Below, piece by piece: positions 37,504 to 50,062 of a DNA stretch of 64,000 nt. A program made the translations under genes and the position numbers. Position 1 is the first letter of the stretch. Every line of letters begins with the position of its first letter. The DNA lies in the NCBI GenBank assembly GCA_034766995.1, contig CM068323.1:23463846-23527845 (forward strand), written 5' to 3'. Below the pieces are notes generated by a model that saw only the letters and a program-made list of their open reading frames with translations, was not told the DNA's origin and did no database searches. This DNA is from Acanthacorydalis orientalis. Its lineage: Eukaryota > Arthropoda > Insecta > Megaloptera > Corydalidae.

Positions 37504-38081
37504 AAAATTACATTCTAATGCAAACAATTTCATTCAACTCCTCCGTTGTATATGAAAACAACTTCCGAATCGCCTCATACATGTTTATGGAAAGTTTTTA
37601 AAACTTCAGTACTGGAATTTCGATAACATTATCTCTTATAAAAGTAATTTTACAACAATGTTCGTTCCAAAGATTAATTAAAAAATGTTTCAGGGGACAT
37701 AGAAAGGATGTCGTATTATTCAAACTTAATTTTTTTAATATTCCAATTTTGTAATCCTGGTTATTGAACGATGTTATCTCATAAAAACTGAAAATAAAAA
37801 TTAATTGAATTCTGTCTAACATATTATTACAATTTGTGTATTGGTCTATGTTTTGTTATAAACATTATTGGTTAAGACCAAGTTATGGCTTCAGATAAAC
37901 TGTATGGAAATGTAATTCAGCTTAGTTGTAGCTTAATACGTGGTGTGTTGCCAACTTAAACGTATTGAATTACATATGTTGTCTATGTCAATTGTGTGGT
38001 GTGTTGTATAACGTTAATTGTGATTTAATTACTGTAATTATCTTTATATACTTGTAAATACAAAATTACTTACAGAACTAC

Positions 38082-38082
<1 letters not shown>

Positions 38083-38139
<57 letters not shown>

Positions 38140-38152
38140 GATAGATAGATAA
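38083..38152. repeat. Compound (TA)n(GATA)n microsatellite
   Basis: 40 bases of TA, then six GATA units. Confidence 0.95.
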
Positions 38153-38364
38153 ATATAAATTCGATATTCTTTCAGAATAAAAAAAATAGATTTGGTTATT
38201 ATCTCAAAGAGATTGATTTTCAATCATATATACTGTTTTAATTACATCCTCAATCTAAAAATGTAACATACCTTCAATCTATATTTTTCATTAACGCCAA
38301 TTTCATTTATATTATGAAATTTTTTGAGAAAAATCTGGACTATTCCGTACTTTGGTGTTGTCAA

Positions 38365-38487
38365 GATGGATGGCATTGCCATCCAAATACATACAAGTAA
38401 GAATCAAAAATGGTTTATTGAAAATTTTCGATCAGAATAATATTTTGATGTTTGTGTAGTGGAAAAGAAATTAATTTCTGAAACAAT
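38365..38487. mobile_element. M1 repeat, centre plus right half
   Basis: GATGGATGGCATTGCCATCC at the centre, then GAATCAAAAATGGTTTATTG, TCGATCAGAATAATATTTTG and a GTGTAGTGGAAAAGAAATT outer block. The CACAG end is not preserved. Confidence 0.45.
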
Positions 38488-38592
38488 TATTTCGTTTAAT
38501 TTTATCATTTTCATTACTTAACGTATTACATTTTTTTTAATCTCCTACAATTGAGTTAACAGATATTTTTAAGAATGATTCCCTTTCTACAC

Positions 38593-38594
<2 letters not shown>

Positions 38595-38652
<58 letters not shown>

Positions 38653-38668
38653 TTATGTATGTATATAA
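38595..38668. repeat. Compound (TA)n(TATG)n microsatellite
   Basis: About 46 bases of TA, then GTATGTATGTATTTATG-type units. Confidence 0.95.
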
Positions 38669-39019
38669 ATAATAATAATATGTGTCTACATAAATGTGAA
38701 TATATAAGTAAAAATGTGTTAATCTAAAAATGAACATAGGAAAAAAAAGACAAAAAGATCGTTTTGAATAAAATATGTATCTAATCGATAAACATATGTG
38801 AAAGAGGATATGAGAAAGCAGAAGAAAATTTGGACAAGATACATAAAAGCGTATGCATGGTTACCCACCCTAAGCTTCGAGCGCGTTGTGTTGTAGATGT
38901 TATGACATTTTTCATTTCAATGCTTTATATTCACACGCTTAGCTTGTATACAGAAACACAAATCGGAAAACAGATTTGCTTACAAGAAAATATAACGAAT
39001 TTTACAAGAAGTTCCTGCG

Positions 39020-39021
<2 letters not shown>

Positions 39022-39083
<62 letters not shown>
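39022..39083. repeat. (TA)n microsatellite
   Basis: 62 bases. It forms the Ile/Tyr tail of an 85-codon open frame that is therefore not credible. Confidence 0.95.
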
Positions 39084-39086
<3 letters not shown>

Positions 39087-39667
39087 ACTTCTTTATACAA
39101 TTTACAGAAGGATCGGATAATAATTAGATTTTCAAAAATGTACCAGCTGTAAATTTATTTTCAAATATTCAATAAAATATAAATGTTAATTTTCCAATTG
39201 GGAAACTATATGTGGGTATGATTAATTGAATAAAATTCTTCGTTTCATTAAAGAGGATACATTTCATTTCGTTGTATTCTTTCTTGAAAAAAATAAAACG
39301 TTGAGAATTTATTTAAAGAGTATAAATCACTCTGTTAGAAAATATTGGTGTCAAGTTAAGGGTTAGACTACGGACAAGATTTTTAATTACCTCTGATTAC
39401 ATTTAACTGGTTAAATATTTACAAGTTTTTCCCTTCAAAATATTGAAAATAATAGTACCGTAGGGAGTTGAAATCTGTGTTTCGTACACTTAAACGTGTG
39501 TCTGTTATTCATAGTTGAGTTACTTTTATTCATCCGTTGGGAAATGGGCTTTATGAAGTAGGGAAGTAAAATATTTTAAATATATTTCTTTATGAAATAG
39601 TACTATTTCTTTTTTATAATTGCATGTGTGTCTGACTGTATACTATTTTTTATTTGATACGTGTTAA

Positions 39668-39860
39668 AATTCACTCTAAATTCACTTTCATAAATGAATG
39701 TTTCAATCCCCTAGTTTTTAATTCCTCTTCTTTTTTGATATCATTATCGAAATACACATAAACATCAATAGAAAATTATTCATAATTATCTATTGAACAT
39801 TATTGAACAAAAATAAATTGTAGTTTAGGAGTTGAAAGAAAAATTAGTTTTGAAAATATT
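39668..39860. mobile_element. M1 repeat, two-sided copy with shortened interior
   Basis: Left: CTAAATTCACTTTCATAAAT and TTTTTTGATATCATTATCG. Right: ATTATTGAACAAAAATAAAT, then AGGAGTTGAAAGAAAAATTA. The short open frame that starts at 39832 begins inside this repeat, which is one reason not to believe it as a gene. Confidence 0.55.
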
Positions 39861-40193
39861 TTTTATTGCATTTTTAATTCTTTGCAATCCTACCACTCTA
39901 GTATTTATATTAAATATAGTGGTAAATAATAAAAGGCTACATGACTGTAAAATCGAACATTTACTGTTAACACAACGATATCAAATGCTTGTCTACATTA
40001 AAAATGTAACATAAAAAAACCTTATCTTCACTAAACAGCAAACGGACAACAATCTAATGATGTCTTAGAACATTAAACGGATCTCTCATTTTATACAGCG
40101 TTTTATAGATAAAAATCAAGCGTCACGTAAGAATATCGTTTAAAGAACATTGTACGTTTTCTATATAGCCATTGTTTAAACGAATAATTCAGT

Positions 40194-40195
<2 letters not shown>

Positions 40196-40226
<31 letters not shown>
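40196..40226. repeat. (TA)n microsatellite
   Basis: 31 bases, uninterrupted. Confidence 0.95.
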
Positions 40227-40459
40227 CCATTTTAATTTATATAATTTAAAGAAATTTGTGTATTTACATATGCAGGGTTATATTCCTAAATATTTCTATA
40301 GTAAAGAAATTTTAAAATAAAACTTTCGAGTACTGATGAAGCTCCATTGTTTATCTAGTGTCATCATTGTATATTTAAGCTTCATAAATTTCATTTTATT
40401 TCTTATTCTTTACATTTTCCGTTCTCGAAAAAAAATGGTAATACTGTTGGAAAATGTAT

Positions 40460-40740
40460 AAGGTTCTTGACTCTTCGATTCAGTCCGCCTCTTAACTCGC
40501 GACCGCTGCTAAAACGATATCGCTACTATTGGAGTCTAGAATGAAATAGGAACGGAAGAGGGTGTAGTATGACGCGTCACGAATAGGACGCCAAAGTGGA
40601 AAGTTGGGTTAGGTGGTAAACCGCACTTATCGCTCGACAAAGAAAAAACACACACACGAAGTTTGAAATCCTTTTCAAGTCATCTCCTACATACATGCCG
40701 TACATGGAGGAGTGGTGCGTACGTGTGTGTGTGTGTGTGT
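40460..40740. promoter_or_regulatory. GC-richer island with a CRE-like palindrome
   Basis: Contains the perfect palindrome TGACGCGTCA (40570-40579), GCGACCGCTGCTAAAACGAT, TTGGGTTAGGTGGTAAACCG and a terminal (GT)n. The CRE/ATF-type palindrome and Runt-like AACCGCA make it enhancer-like. There is no coding frame. Confidence 0.3.
40722..40740. repeat. (GT)n microsatellite
   Basis: 19 bases, ending the GC-richer island at 40460. Confidence 0.9.
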
Positions 40741-40901
40741 ATGTACAGACAAGTAACCTGATATTAAAAAGCGTAAAAAATAATATCTGAAACGTGTTGA
40801 AAAGTTGTTGCTCTCGTTATATCCATTAAAATAAAAAGATATTTTGTTTGTATTGGTGTGTGGATAGAGAAATATGAAATTTGATAATAATTAAAGGATA
40901 A

Positions 40902-40904
<3 letters not shown>

Positions 40905-40962
<58 letters not shown>
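40905..40962. repeat. (TA)n microsatellite
   Basis: 58 bases, uninterrupted. Confidence 0.95.
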
Positions 40963-40964
<2 letters not shown>

Positions 40965-41582
40965 GATGCTTAAGGATCAATGACTCGAATGCTTAGAGAA
41001 CAATATTAATCATCAAAACAGCAAAACGTTTTTTTTATCTTAACTCCATCACTATATTTATGGGACAAGTATGCATTTAATATTTGTCTCTATAAATATA
41101 AAATGAATTAATGATGTAAAATAAATAAATAGCTAAATTATTAAAGAAAATAAACTTAATTAACAATAAATGCTGATTTTTTATATCAACGAAGCTGGTA
41201 ATATGCAGCCTTTCGGCTTAACGTCCACAGACTGAATGTGTCATTTCCAGATGTTTCTTTTTCCCATAGATAATTAGGTAGTTAAGAATTGTAGCAACAA
41301 TCTGGTTCAATATTAAAGATAGATGCTAGTGGTACCATAAATATTCAAATCCAGTTCTCGTTTATCGTCATAAAATGCATTCTTTTCCAGATACTGTTCT
41401 ATTTTGTGACACTTTTAATACACTCAAGAATATTTGATTTGTCCTTGTCTGTCTTGTATATACCAACTAAACTTTTCAACAGTCTTCTGACAAAGATAGT
41501 TAATTATTCGTCATATTATATTCAGAAGTTTCATCTAACTGTAAAGAAAATTGAATTATATTTTTTTCGATTTCTCATAATC

Positions 41583-41585
<3 letters not shown>

Positions 41586-41660
<75 letters not shown>
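41586..41660. repeat. (TA)n microsatellite
   Basis: 75 perfect bases, the longest uninterrupted run in the window. Confidence 0.95.
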
Positions 41661-41664
<4 letters not shown>

Positions 41665-42879
41665 AGAAACTTTGAAAATGTATGCAAGTAAAAAAATAAT
41701 TCTTAAAATATAACATTCATGTTTACAATTTTATTGGATAAACAAGTTATTAAGAAAATAATCATAATATAATATAATTTATTGATATTTATGACTATTC
41801 TAATATAATACTTGAAAATAGATGAATAATCAAAAAAGTAAAGGTTTTTTTCTCGTAAGGTCTTAATATTCTGAAAAAAATACAATTAATTTAATTAATT
41901 TACGTGCGACGATACATTATTTAACTTTTATTATAATATGAATGGATATAAGATTTTATAAATATATAAAAGTGAATATTTCAATTTTAAACAGAACCAT
42001 GTAAAGCTCAAATATAATTTAAAAGTACTCGAACATGTTTTTTAAATTGGAATTTTAGCCCGACAAATTTTTCAAAAAAAAAATCAAACCAATCGAACAA
42101 TAAAATCCTCATAAACCCAGAATCATTTATACAAATGTATCTAAAAAGAATAAAATGACTGTTCGGTGTATTCAATACGTACCACAAGTTCATTCAATTT
42201 AAAATAGAAATACGAATACAATGTTTCATACAAATCAATAAAGAAAAGTTACTAAAACGAACATAAATGTAGATACGGTAGCATATGTACCACATACTTG
42301 AAAGATATAACCTATTTTACATTGTTTCCATCATATACTTTAGGAAAAAAATCTAAACATATATACGGTCGATGTTTTATATAGATACGACGTTGAAATT
42401 TAAGAGTCTCTGTGTTTCAGAAATGTCCTCAGATAAAAATAGATAGATGAGATCGATGGAATAGTTTTATATTTATGTTTTATTGTCGAAGAGGTCATAT
42501 TTCTTCATAGTAAATATTAGAAATTTATATACGGTGTTCGTAAACATAAAAATTTCTCATGAACAAAAAATGTAATATTACACAAACCAAAAATTAAAAA
42601 AAATTAAGAAATAAAATTCGTAAATAAATAATCGATTAATAAAAATTATTTGCAAAAAAATGTAAAAATCATTCCTTGAGTACAACTACGAAGAGTGACT
42701 AAAAGCTTCGTATAATAATTGATAACTCTTGAATGATTTAAGAGATTGAAAGTGATAAATACTGTACCTTAGCACTCTATTCATTTTTCTGATCATTTAA
42801 CTTCATTTTTTATAAAAATAGAGATAAAATGAAATCTATATTCGAATACTATGAAAGTTCCCTTATGAGAAATGATTTA

Positions 42880-43070
42880 TACAAAATTTTCCAGACATGT
42901 AAACAGACTTTTTGAGGTTCCACAGTTTAGCTTGCGGTCACCGCTAACCAATCTTGTATCTAAACATCGTAGACTTGACGCTTGAAATACTGTTCCAGGT
43001 CGTAGACCTGTGTAGCATCTGTTAGTGCAAGTACTTGATATGAATGATCTATGTGGCGGAGCATTCAACA
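42880..43070. other. GC-richer island with short palindrome
   Basis: CCAGGTCGTAGACCTG near 42993 is an almost perfect palindrome. The 63-codon minus frame here is Cys/Ser-rich (six Cys) but has no spacing typical of EGF or other modules. Confidence 0.3.
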
Positions 43071-43260
43071 GAACACAACAGATTTACCACAAGACTGTAC
43101 AAATGAGATAATCCATCAAATGCATTCAGCAGAATCTATGATATCCAGATAAAAGATATTTTAAACAAACAAATATTGTGGTAGAATAAAAAACATTACA
43201 GTTTGAAAAACAACACGAATTCAGAGAATTTTCAATTTTACATACTGACATTTGAATTAG

Positions 43261-43263
<3 letters not shown>

Positions 43264-43324
<61 letters not shown>
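43264..43324. repeat. (TA)n with one TG interruption
   Basis: About 49 perfect bases, then TATG and a short TA tail. Confidence 0.95.
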
Positions 43325-43974
43325 ATAAAAAATATATAAAATACTAAAATATAAATTGTTAGTTCACATTCTCTTTATAAAATCCATAATTATATTTGAT
43401 ATACTTTGAATTCGTGGAAAATAATATTTTCACATTGGTTCCATGTCAAACCCATATCAACTTATTTCTCTTTATACAATTGAACTATTACATTTATTTA
43501 TGATTATATGAAATATGAAAATAAATACTGAATATTTGTATTCTGTTATTTACTTTTTATAGTTATTATTCTCTTATTTACAAAACTTTATTGTAAACAA
43601 CCGTGCTTATTAAAATGAACATAAATATATAATAAATTACAAAGTAAATAGTAATTTCTGTTCTCGTGCAAACTGGATGTATACGTGCAAAAATGTATAC
43701 ATGTACATTTAGGACAGTCGTTCTCAAACTTTGTGATAAATAGATTTTGATTATTTCCTGGTCGTTTCTTTACAAAATTTATGAGGTTAATATTTTACAA
43801 TAAGTAAATATGTCTATTTCTTTGATAGTAAATTTCATTACTAGTTTACTGTAGACTAGCTTATATTTATTATTAAATGTTAGTTTTAATATAATGCTTC
43901 AAGAAATTTTTATAATTTGCTACCATTTGTTATTTTAGTTTTAATTAGATTTCTTATAACAATATAATTTTCAA

Positions 43975-44128
43975 TGCTGTAACTTAATTCATTTTCACAA
44001 ATAATTTTTTCTCTTCTCAATAACCTGCCAACTTTCTGATCAATAATGTTTGAACGTTTTTTTGATAAGTAAAAATATTTTTTTTTAGGAGTGAGTGAAA
44101 AATTCATTTGTAATATAGATTTTTATTT
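43975..44128. mobile_element. M1 repeat, internally deleted copy
   Basis: Left GCTGTAACTTAATTCATTTT and TTTCTGATCAATAATGTTTG. Right GAGTGAGTGAAAAATTCATT and TGTAATATAGATTTTTAT. The centre is absent, so the two halves lie almost back to back. Confidence 0.5.
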
Positions 44129-44511
44129 ATTCAAATTTTTCAGTCCTAATCTGAGAAATAGTTTTTAAAATATCATTTATAAGAAGATTAAAGATCATTC
44201 GAAATATGACTTACACATTTCACTAACAAATGTATGGATGGTGGATGAAAAGTCTCACATAAAAGCTCATAGCTATTTTATTTATCAAATTATTTAAAAT
44301 ACATAAGCTGTCATTTCCAATCTAAACTAAAAAAATCATGTTTTAAAATGAATCATCCCTTTTTTGAAAAAGAAATTAATATATTGAATTGATTAACTTT
44401 TATTTTCTCATTTTGTTTAACTTTCTATTGTGTTTCGTATTTTCGTACTATAGCTAAAATCGAATTTTTGAAATAATTGAAATAAATTATTCATTATTTT
44501 CTTAATACAAT

Positions 44512-44860
44512 TTATTCATAACTTGATCTAAAACATATCTTTGCATAGTATTTAATCCTATCATCTTCTTTAATCTGTTTAATCATTTCTATATTGTGAT
44601 CTCTGGAAATTGTTTTTATTAGTTTCCAAATTTCTGTATTGTTCATATCCGTAGCTGATTTTGACTTATCTACTTTTTTCATTGTCGGCTCGTATTTTAC
44701 TTTCACATATAAGTTTATACCTTTATTTAAATTTTTGGTATTCCTTTAAATCATTCGTACTTTCTTTATCTATGAAGTTTATGTTATTCTTATGTTTTAC
44801 TTTTATGTTACGCACATTATTTATCTTATCATTCGTTTCGTTTTATTTTCCTCTTCTAAG
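44512..44860 (-). pseudogene. Possible degraded coding remnant, unrecognised
   Basis: On the minus strand the frame ending with the stop just below 44512 is open over about 64 codons (44706-44512). It reads like a charged, Lys/Glu/Ile-rich soluble protein (KLIKTISRDHNIEMIKQIKE). Just upstream, in a different frame, about 38 codons of similar style (NVRNIKVKHKNNINFIDKES) run to a stop. One frameshift would join them. The compositional similarity of the two parts is the only evidence; no domain is recognised, and AT-rich DNA often gives Lys/Asn/Ile-rich frames by chance. Confidence 0.2.
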
Positions 44861-44962
44861 TTCTGACTATTACGTCATTTAGTTTATAAATATAATGATA
44901 TTCAATAAAATATGTTTTCCTAAAATATGAATTTGATGTATTTCCTTAATTGATCATTAGTA

Positions 44963-44966
<4 letters not shown>

Positions 44967-45007
<41 letters not shown>
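44967..45007. repeat. (TA)n microsatellite
   Basis: 41 bases, uninterrupted. Confidence 0.95.
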
Positions 45008-45013
<6 letters not shown>

Positions 45014-45699
45014 ACGTAAAAAAAACTGTCCGAATATATAAGAAAATCAGAAGTACCAGAAAGATTAATGCTATATGCACAGCACGGTTCCCCTTCACAA
45101 AGCAAGTTCAGACCTTCAAACATTTCGAATATAAACATATATTTGCATTTTATTCACATTTGAACATCAAAACATGTTTTCCTCGTTTGAAATTTTCAGA
45201 TAATTTGGCACAGACGCGGCAACACGTCATGTCCTGGCAACATTTATTCTTATTATAATAATCAAAACTGTATAATTTTCCTAATTTGATATCGTTTTTG
45301 TTTCGTCTTATTGAATTTTATGAATTGTTCGCTGATTTTAAATGCAAATGACTATTGAAATCTCTTCGTCCGATAATCATAAACAATACCTTACGATTCT
45401 ATGAATAGTGGATGTAATAAATTTATCAAGTACATATAAAACATACATGAGAGTTTGTCTTTTGAAATAGAATGTGGATATTTCCATTAGAATAGAATGT
45501 TACAATAAATATATTCCGCTCAACACTTGAAAATGCCATTGTGAAAACGACTGATTTAACGTTTCTACATTTGTCGTCTGACCTACATTTGACTGTATAA
45601 TTTAATTTTCACGTTTATCTTTATACACACACTTGCTTATATATATATATAAGTATGTATGTCCAAGTAGAGATAGATTTTTCTATACCTTAGCAATCT

Positions 45700-45830
45700 G
45701 AGGATGATATACCATCGAAATCCTCATAAACACAAATCAAAAATATTCAATAATCATTTGTTGAAAATTTTGAAGCAAAATATTTTTATATTACTTTTAA
45801 GATGAGAAAGTAATTCCTTTGTAAAACCAA
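45700..45830. mobile_element. M1 repeat, centre plus right half
   Basis: GATGATATACCATCGAAATC at the centre, then AAATCAAAAATATTCAATAA, TTTGTTGAAAATTTTGAAGC and GAGAAAGTAATTCCTTTGTA. The outer CACAG end is lost. Confidence 0.45.
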
Positions 45831-47382
45831 AATAACTCAATAACCAATTATAACTCTCCTTATAAATCAACTATCTTATATTGTATTATAATCGTGTCAC
45901 ATGTCGATTAATAAAAATATATTCACTAAGAGAATACAGGTTTATCAAATAACTGTGAAAACTCAAAATATACAAGAAAAAAATAAAATTATTAAATAAT
46001 TTAAAAGAAAATAAGATGCAAAGTAGTAAAAAAATTAAAAAAGCTTTAAAGAGCAAAAATTTAGAAAACAGTCATATATAAATAGTTGAAATATTTATGG
46101 AAAAAATATAGTAAATAATAGTGAAGAAACTTTTGTTCCCTATAACTTCATTTTAAAAGTATTGATTTTTTTATATGAATTATAAAGAAATTTGTGTTAA
46201 ATAATTTCACTATAACCATCGCAGATTTAAATCTTAATAATAGTAATGTAGGCCTTCCTCTAAATACATTGAAAAGAATAGGACATGCTGATATTTTTTT
46301 CTTTAAACTAATCGTATTTTATGGCTAGGTAAACTTATTATTCTTTTAAAAAAATGTATAAAACAAATAACATACAAATAGTATATACATCAATAGTAAA
46401 ATACGAATCTGTACAAAAAAAAAAAATAAAAACAATAACACTTAATAGTGTAAATAAAAGAATCACAAGAATTTAAAATCTTTTAAACATACTTAACAGT
46501 AACATGAAATTTAACCCAGTAATATTTTTTAAACATTATTTACTCTTAATTTTTTTAATCTTGCACGATCAATGTCATGAACCACACAAGTTGCAACTTT
46601 TTATCTGTACAGTTTTTGTTGCGATTTTTACGGTCACATTTTTTGTGTATATCACTCTTGTTTACTCCTTTCGACGGACCGTGCGTACAAAAAAAAACCT
46701 TCGGACATTACCGCTTATTGTTTTGTATTCTATGTTTCGGAGATGTTTTGTATAGGTAGTCAAGTTTGTTACTTGAAGACAAGAATGTTAACGCCGGATA
46801 ACATTGTTTTGTCTAGAGAGAGCATGTATGTGTGTACGTGTGTATAAACAACAAGTGTACTTACTTCGAGATGAAGAATGTTACTGTTAAGTTTTGTGTT
46901 TTAGTAATTGAAATAATAAACATCTATTTTTATAATACAAATTAAGTTGGGGTTGTTTAAATGTGCAAATTTAAAAATTAGATTGTTTGTATTATATGGT
47001 TATTGATATTTTTAATTTAAAAACATAAGACATGAAGATAAATTTAGTCGCAATTTCAAAATTTCATTGGTATATTTACAATTATTTTTACATGATGGCA
47101 CTACAAGAAAAATTCAGTAATTATGACCTTTTCCAGATAAAATAAAATTATCCGCGGAATGTGTACTTCTGATGAAGATTTTACTCTTTTTCACATCTGT
47201 AGATACAATAATATGTATATTTTTCTGTCAAAAAACCCAAATAGATTTAAATTAATTGCAGTAACATTGCAGATAGATTATAAAACAATAAGTTACTCGC
47301 AGACAAAGAGAACCCCACCATAGCAGCTGCATTATTGTGGCACACAGCCTTGACTCTCAATTCAGACAATGTTCTGTCGTTA

Positions 47383-47386
<4 letters not shown>

Positions 47387-47438
<52 letters not shown>
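47387..47438. repeat. (TA)n microsatellite
   Basis: 52 bases, uninterrupted. Confidence 0.95.
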
Positions 47439-47442
<4 letters not shown>

Positions 47443-47573
47443 CAGTGATGTAGACATGTTAAAAACTTATCATTTATTTTGTCATACTTTTTGCAATTAG
47501 AAAAATACAAATAACTATTTTCGAACGAACTGGTGTTTTTAGGTGAAAAGCACTCACTACTTCTTTATGTATG

Positions 47574-47582
47574 TATATATAT

Positions 47583-47622
<40 letters not shown>
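47574..47622. repeat. (TA)n with one GATA unit
   Basis: About 49 bases, only 135 bases after the previous array. Confidence 0.95.
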
Positions 47623-47624
<2 letters not shown>

Positions 47625-47819
47625 TATATGTATATTTGTATATCTCTTTAAATTTACAAATGTTCACTTTAGTACTTAACTAAATTTTTTAAATTGTTGT
47701 CTGTAGTTGAAAATTCAAGCAATTTACAAAATACTATCACATTTCAAAATTCTGGTACTAAACTTTTAAATAAAGACTTAGATAATTGATTGGACAATAA
47801 ATTTATCTCTTAAGTTACA

Positions 47820-48270
47820 AGTGCGTTTCTCGACACAACTTCTACAATCTCCTTTTTCTATCCAACGACCGTTTCTCAACTTACAAATTTTTACATAAAC
47901 GCACACTCATCGCGAATCGATCGAACGAGACACTGTTAAGCAACGAACACGATTCCTTTAATTCCGTTATAAATTCGCACATTGTAATAATCATGTAACA
48001 ATATCTGATGAGTTTCGCTCGATCGAAGTTGAGTAGAGAAACTTATCTTCCGCACGCGTAGCTATCGACCTTGATAAGCGAGCCGAAAACAACCCTTCCT
48101 TCTTGTATGTAACCAATGTTCTTGTTGTAGATTCGATTGTGGATCGGGCGTGGGTGTCGTCCGTTCTGAAGAGACGGTGCTTCTTAACCAGTGGAATAGA
48201 CTCACGTTGTATCGACACAGATGGGACGCGTGGCTACAACTGAACGGAGGGAAACACGTGAAAGGACGAT
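47820..48270. other. GC-richer island
   Basis: CG-containing sequence such as TCGCGAATCGATCGAACGAG, CTTCCGCACGCGTAGCTATC and TGGATCGGGCGTGGGTGTCG. The longest frame (75 codons, minus) is Ser/Arg/Thr-rich with no domain. It sits next to the palindrome at 48395. Confidence 0.35.
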
Positions 48271-48394
48271 CAAAGGTTTGTGTTAAGTTTTCTTATATAT
48301 TACTTGCATAACATTGTTTGAAAGTTCATCAAACGGACTAAGAATTTGTATATTTACTAATAAATATTTGCGTTCTGCATGAAAATATTCTATC

Positions 48395-48426
48395 AATCCT
48401 AAATAAATACATTGACATCTTTATAT

Positions 48427-48496
<70 letters not shown>

Positions 48497-48528
48497 ATGT
48501 AAATATTTCAATGTATTTATTTAGGATT
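48395..48528. repeat. Palindrome enclosing a TA array
   Basis: The left arm begins AATCCTAAATAAATACATTG at 48395. The right arm, read on the other strand, begins with the same 20 bases, ending at 48528. Arms of about 34 bases differ at only a few positions, and the (TA) run of about 66 bases between them is itself self-complementary, so all 134 bases can form one hairpin or cruciform. Confidence 0.75.
48429..48494. repeat. (TA)n microsatellite inside a palindrome
   Basis: About 66 bases. The flanking arms are described under the palindrome at 48395-48528. Confidence 0.95.
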
Positions 48529-48747
48529 ATTATTCATTATTATTAAGATATATATTTCTTTTACATATATCTTAAAAGTACGTATTCATTATTTAAATGA
48601 AATATCTAATCGGATTTAATACTTAATGTCTTTTTTCTTTTCAAAATTACAATCACATTTCACCGCAACCAGCACAAATCTATAAAATTACTCATAAAAA
48701 TTTTAAGAAATCTTTAATTCTAGGTATTCATTATTCATTTAAAAATA

Positions 48748-48748
<1 letters not shown>

Positions 48749-48770
<22 letters not shown>
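48749..48770. repeat. Short (TA)n
   Basis: 22 bases, uninterrupted. Confidence 0.9.
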
Positions 48771-48778
<8 letters not shown>

Positions 48779-48855
48779 TTAATTTTAATAGAGCTTTTAA
48801 TTTATATTCAACGGTTTAAATTTATTATAGAAAACCAGTGCCAAAAGTTACACAC

Positions 48856-48858
<3 letters not shown>

Positions 48859-48904
<46 letters not shown>
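48859..48904. repeat. (AT)n microsatellite
   Basis: 46 bases, followed by TATGTATGC. Confidence 0.95.
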
Positions 48905-48909
<5 letters not shown>

Positions 48910-49168
48910 CATAAATTTGCTACTCATGCCTTCAATTATTTTTTTTCTCATTTTTTTGTACAATATTTTCTATTATATAAAATTTAACAAAATTTAAATG
49001 AAAATAAAAATAAACAAAATAACTAGTTTCTAATCAGAAATATGATATTTACTTTTCCATCTTTAGAATAACTCTTTACCTTAAAAAAATACTATTTTAA
49101 TTACACAAAAATTTATATTAAGATCACTATTGAAAGAAAATTTAGCAGTGAAGTACTGGATGTTTTCT

Positions 49169-49171
<3 letters not shown>

Positions 49172-49207
<36 letters not shown>
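49172..49207. repeat. (AT)n microsatellite
   Basis: 36 bases. With those at 47387, 47574, 48429, 48749 and 48859 it forms the densest group of arrays in the window. Confidence 0.95.
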
Positions 49208-49211
<4 letters not shown>

Positions 49212-49943
49212 TTCAATAGAATAAAAAACAGTGTGCCAGTCATTTTTCACTGACGAAATGTATTTTCAGATATGATGTCAGTTCGCGACTGACGTATTTT
49301 TTATTATATTACATCACACTTTCTCTATCATAAATCATAAATAATTCCAGAAACGTGTTTAAAATGTTCGAAATTAAATTAGCTTCAATTTGATTCTGAC
49401 AGATGACAAACTTTTAAGTTTCCCATAACACACGCCTTGAATTCATTTCAAACACGAATTTGTCCAGATACATATATGAAAATATATACATACTGAAATA
49501 TTTCAGTAAATAAATATATAAATTCGGCTATTTGAAACGTGTTTATCAGAATTGGGTACAAAAACTTTCCACATTTTCTTAATATTATCATATAAAACAT
49601 ATTGTATTTTTGTTAGTTCTAGCAAAAATATAATCTGACAGTATCAGAAGTCAGGTTGATACTATTTTATAATAAGTATTTGTTGTAATAGTTTAAAGAT
49701 AGGTGGACATCTCCTCTGTGCCAATAGTGATAAATAATTGATAATATTTTTTTTCTGATGATGAAATACATTTATTCTTATAGTAGATTTTCATTTAAAT
49801 TTCTTTTAAAATTATTACTTATCTTCGTCGATTTTCGAAAGATATTACTTAAAATAAATATCATTTTTTTAATATCGATCAAAAAAAATAATCCGGCTGT
49901 TCATATTTCCGTTGTTAAATGTGTTGATAGATTTTTTTGTTAG

Positions 49944-50062
49944 GTTTACCTGATAGTCCTCCTAGTCCTTTTGAATCACTTGAGTTTTTTTTCTTTCCTA
50001 TTAGTTTCGGCACGTGTGCCGTCCATCCTCATGCAGATGTTGATTTTAAATCTGATTTATGT
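49944..50062. mobile_element. M2 repeat, left half
   Basis: CCTGATAGTCCTCCTAGTCC, TTTTGAATCACTTGAG and AGTTTCGGCACGTGTGCCGT correspond to the left half of the copy at 9613. The shared GGCACGTGTGCC is the most conserved block of the family. The right half is not recognisable. Confidence 0.45.

Noticed and set aside
37340..37555. Open frames consisting largely of alternating Ile and Tyr (also at 13.6, 21.6, 38.6, 39.0, 41.6 and 45.0 kb)
   Set aside because: These are direct translations of (TA)n microsatellites.
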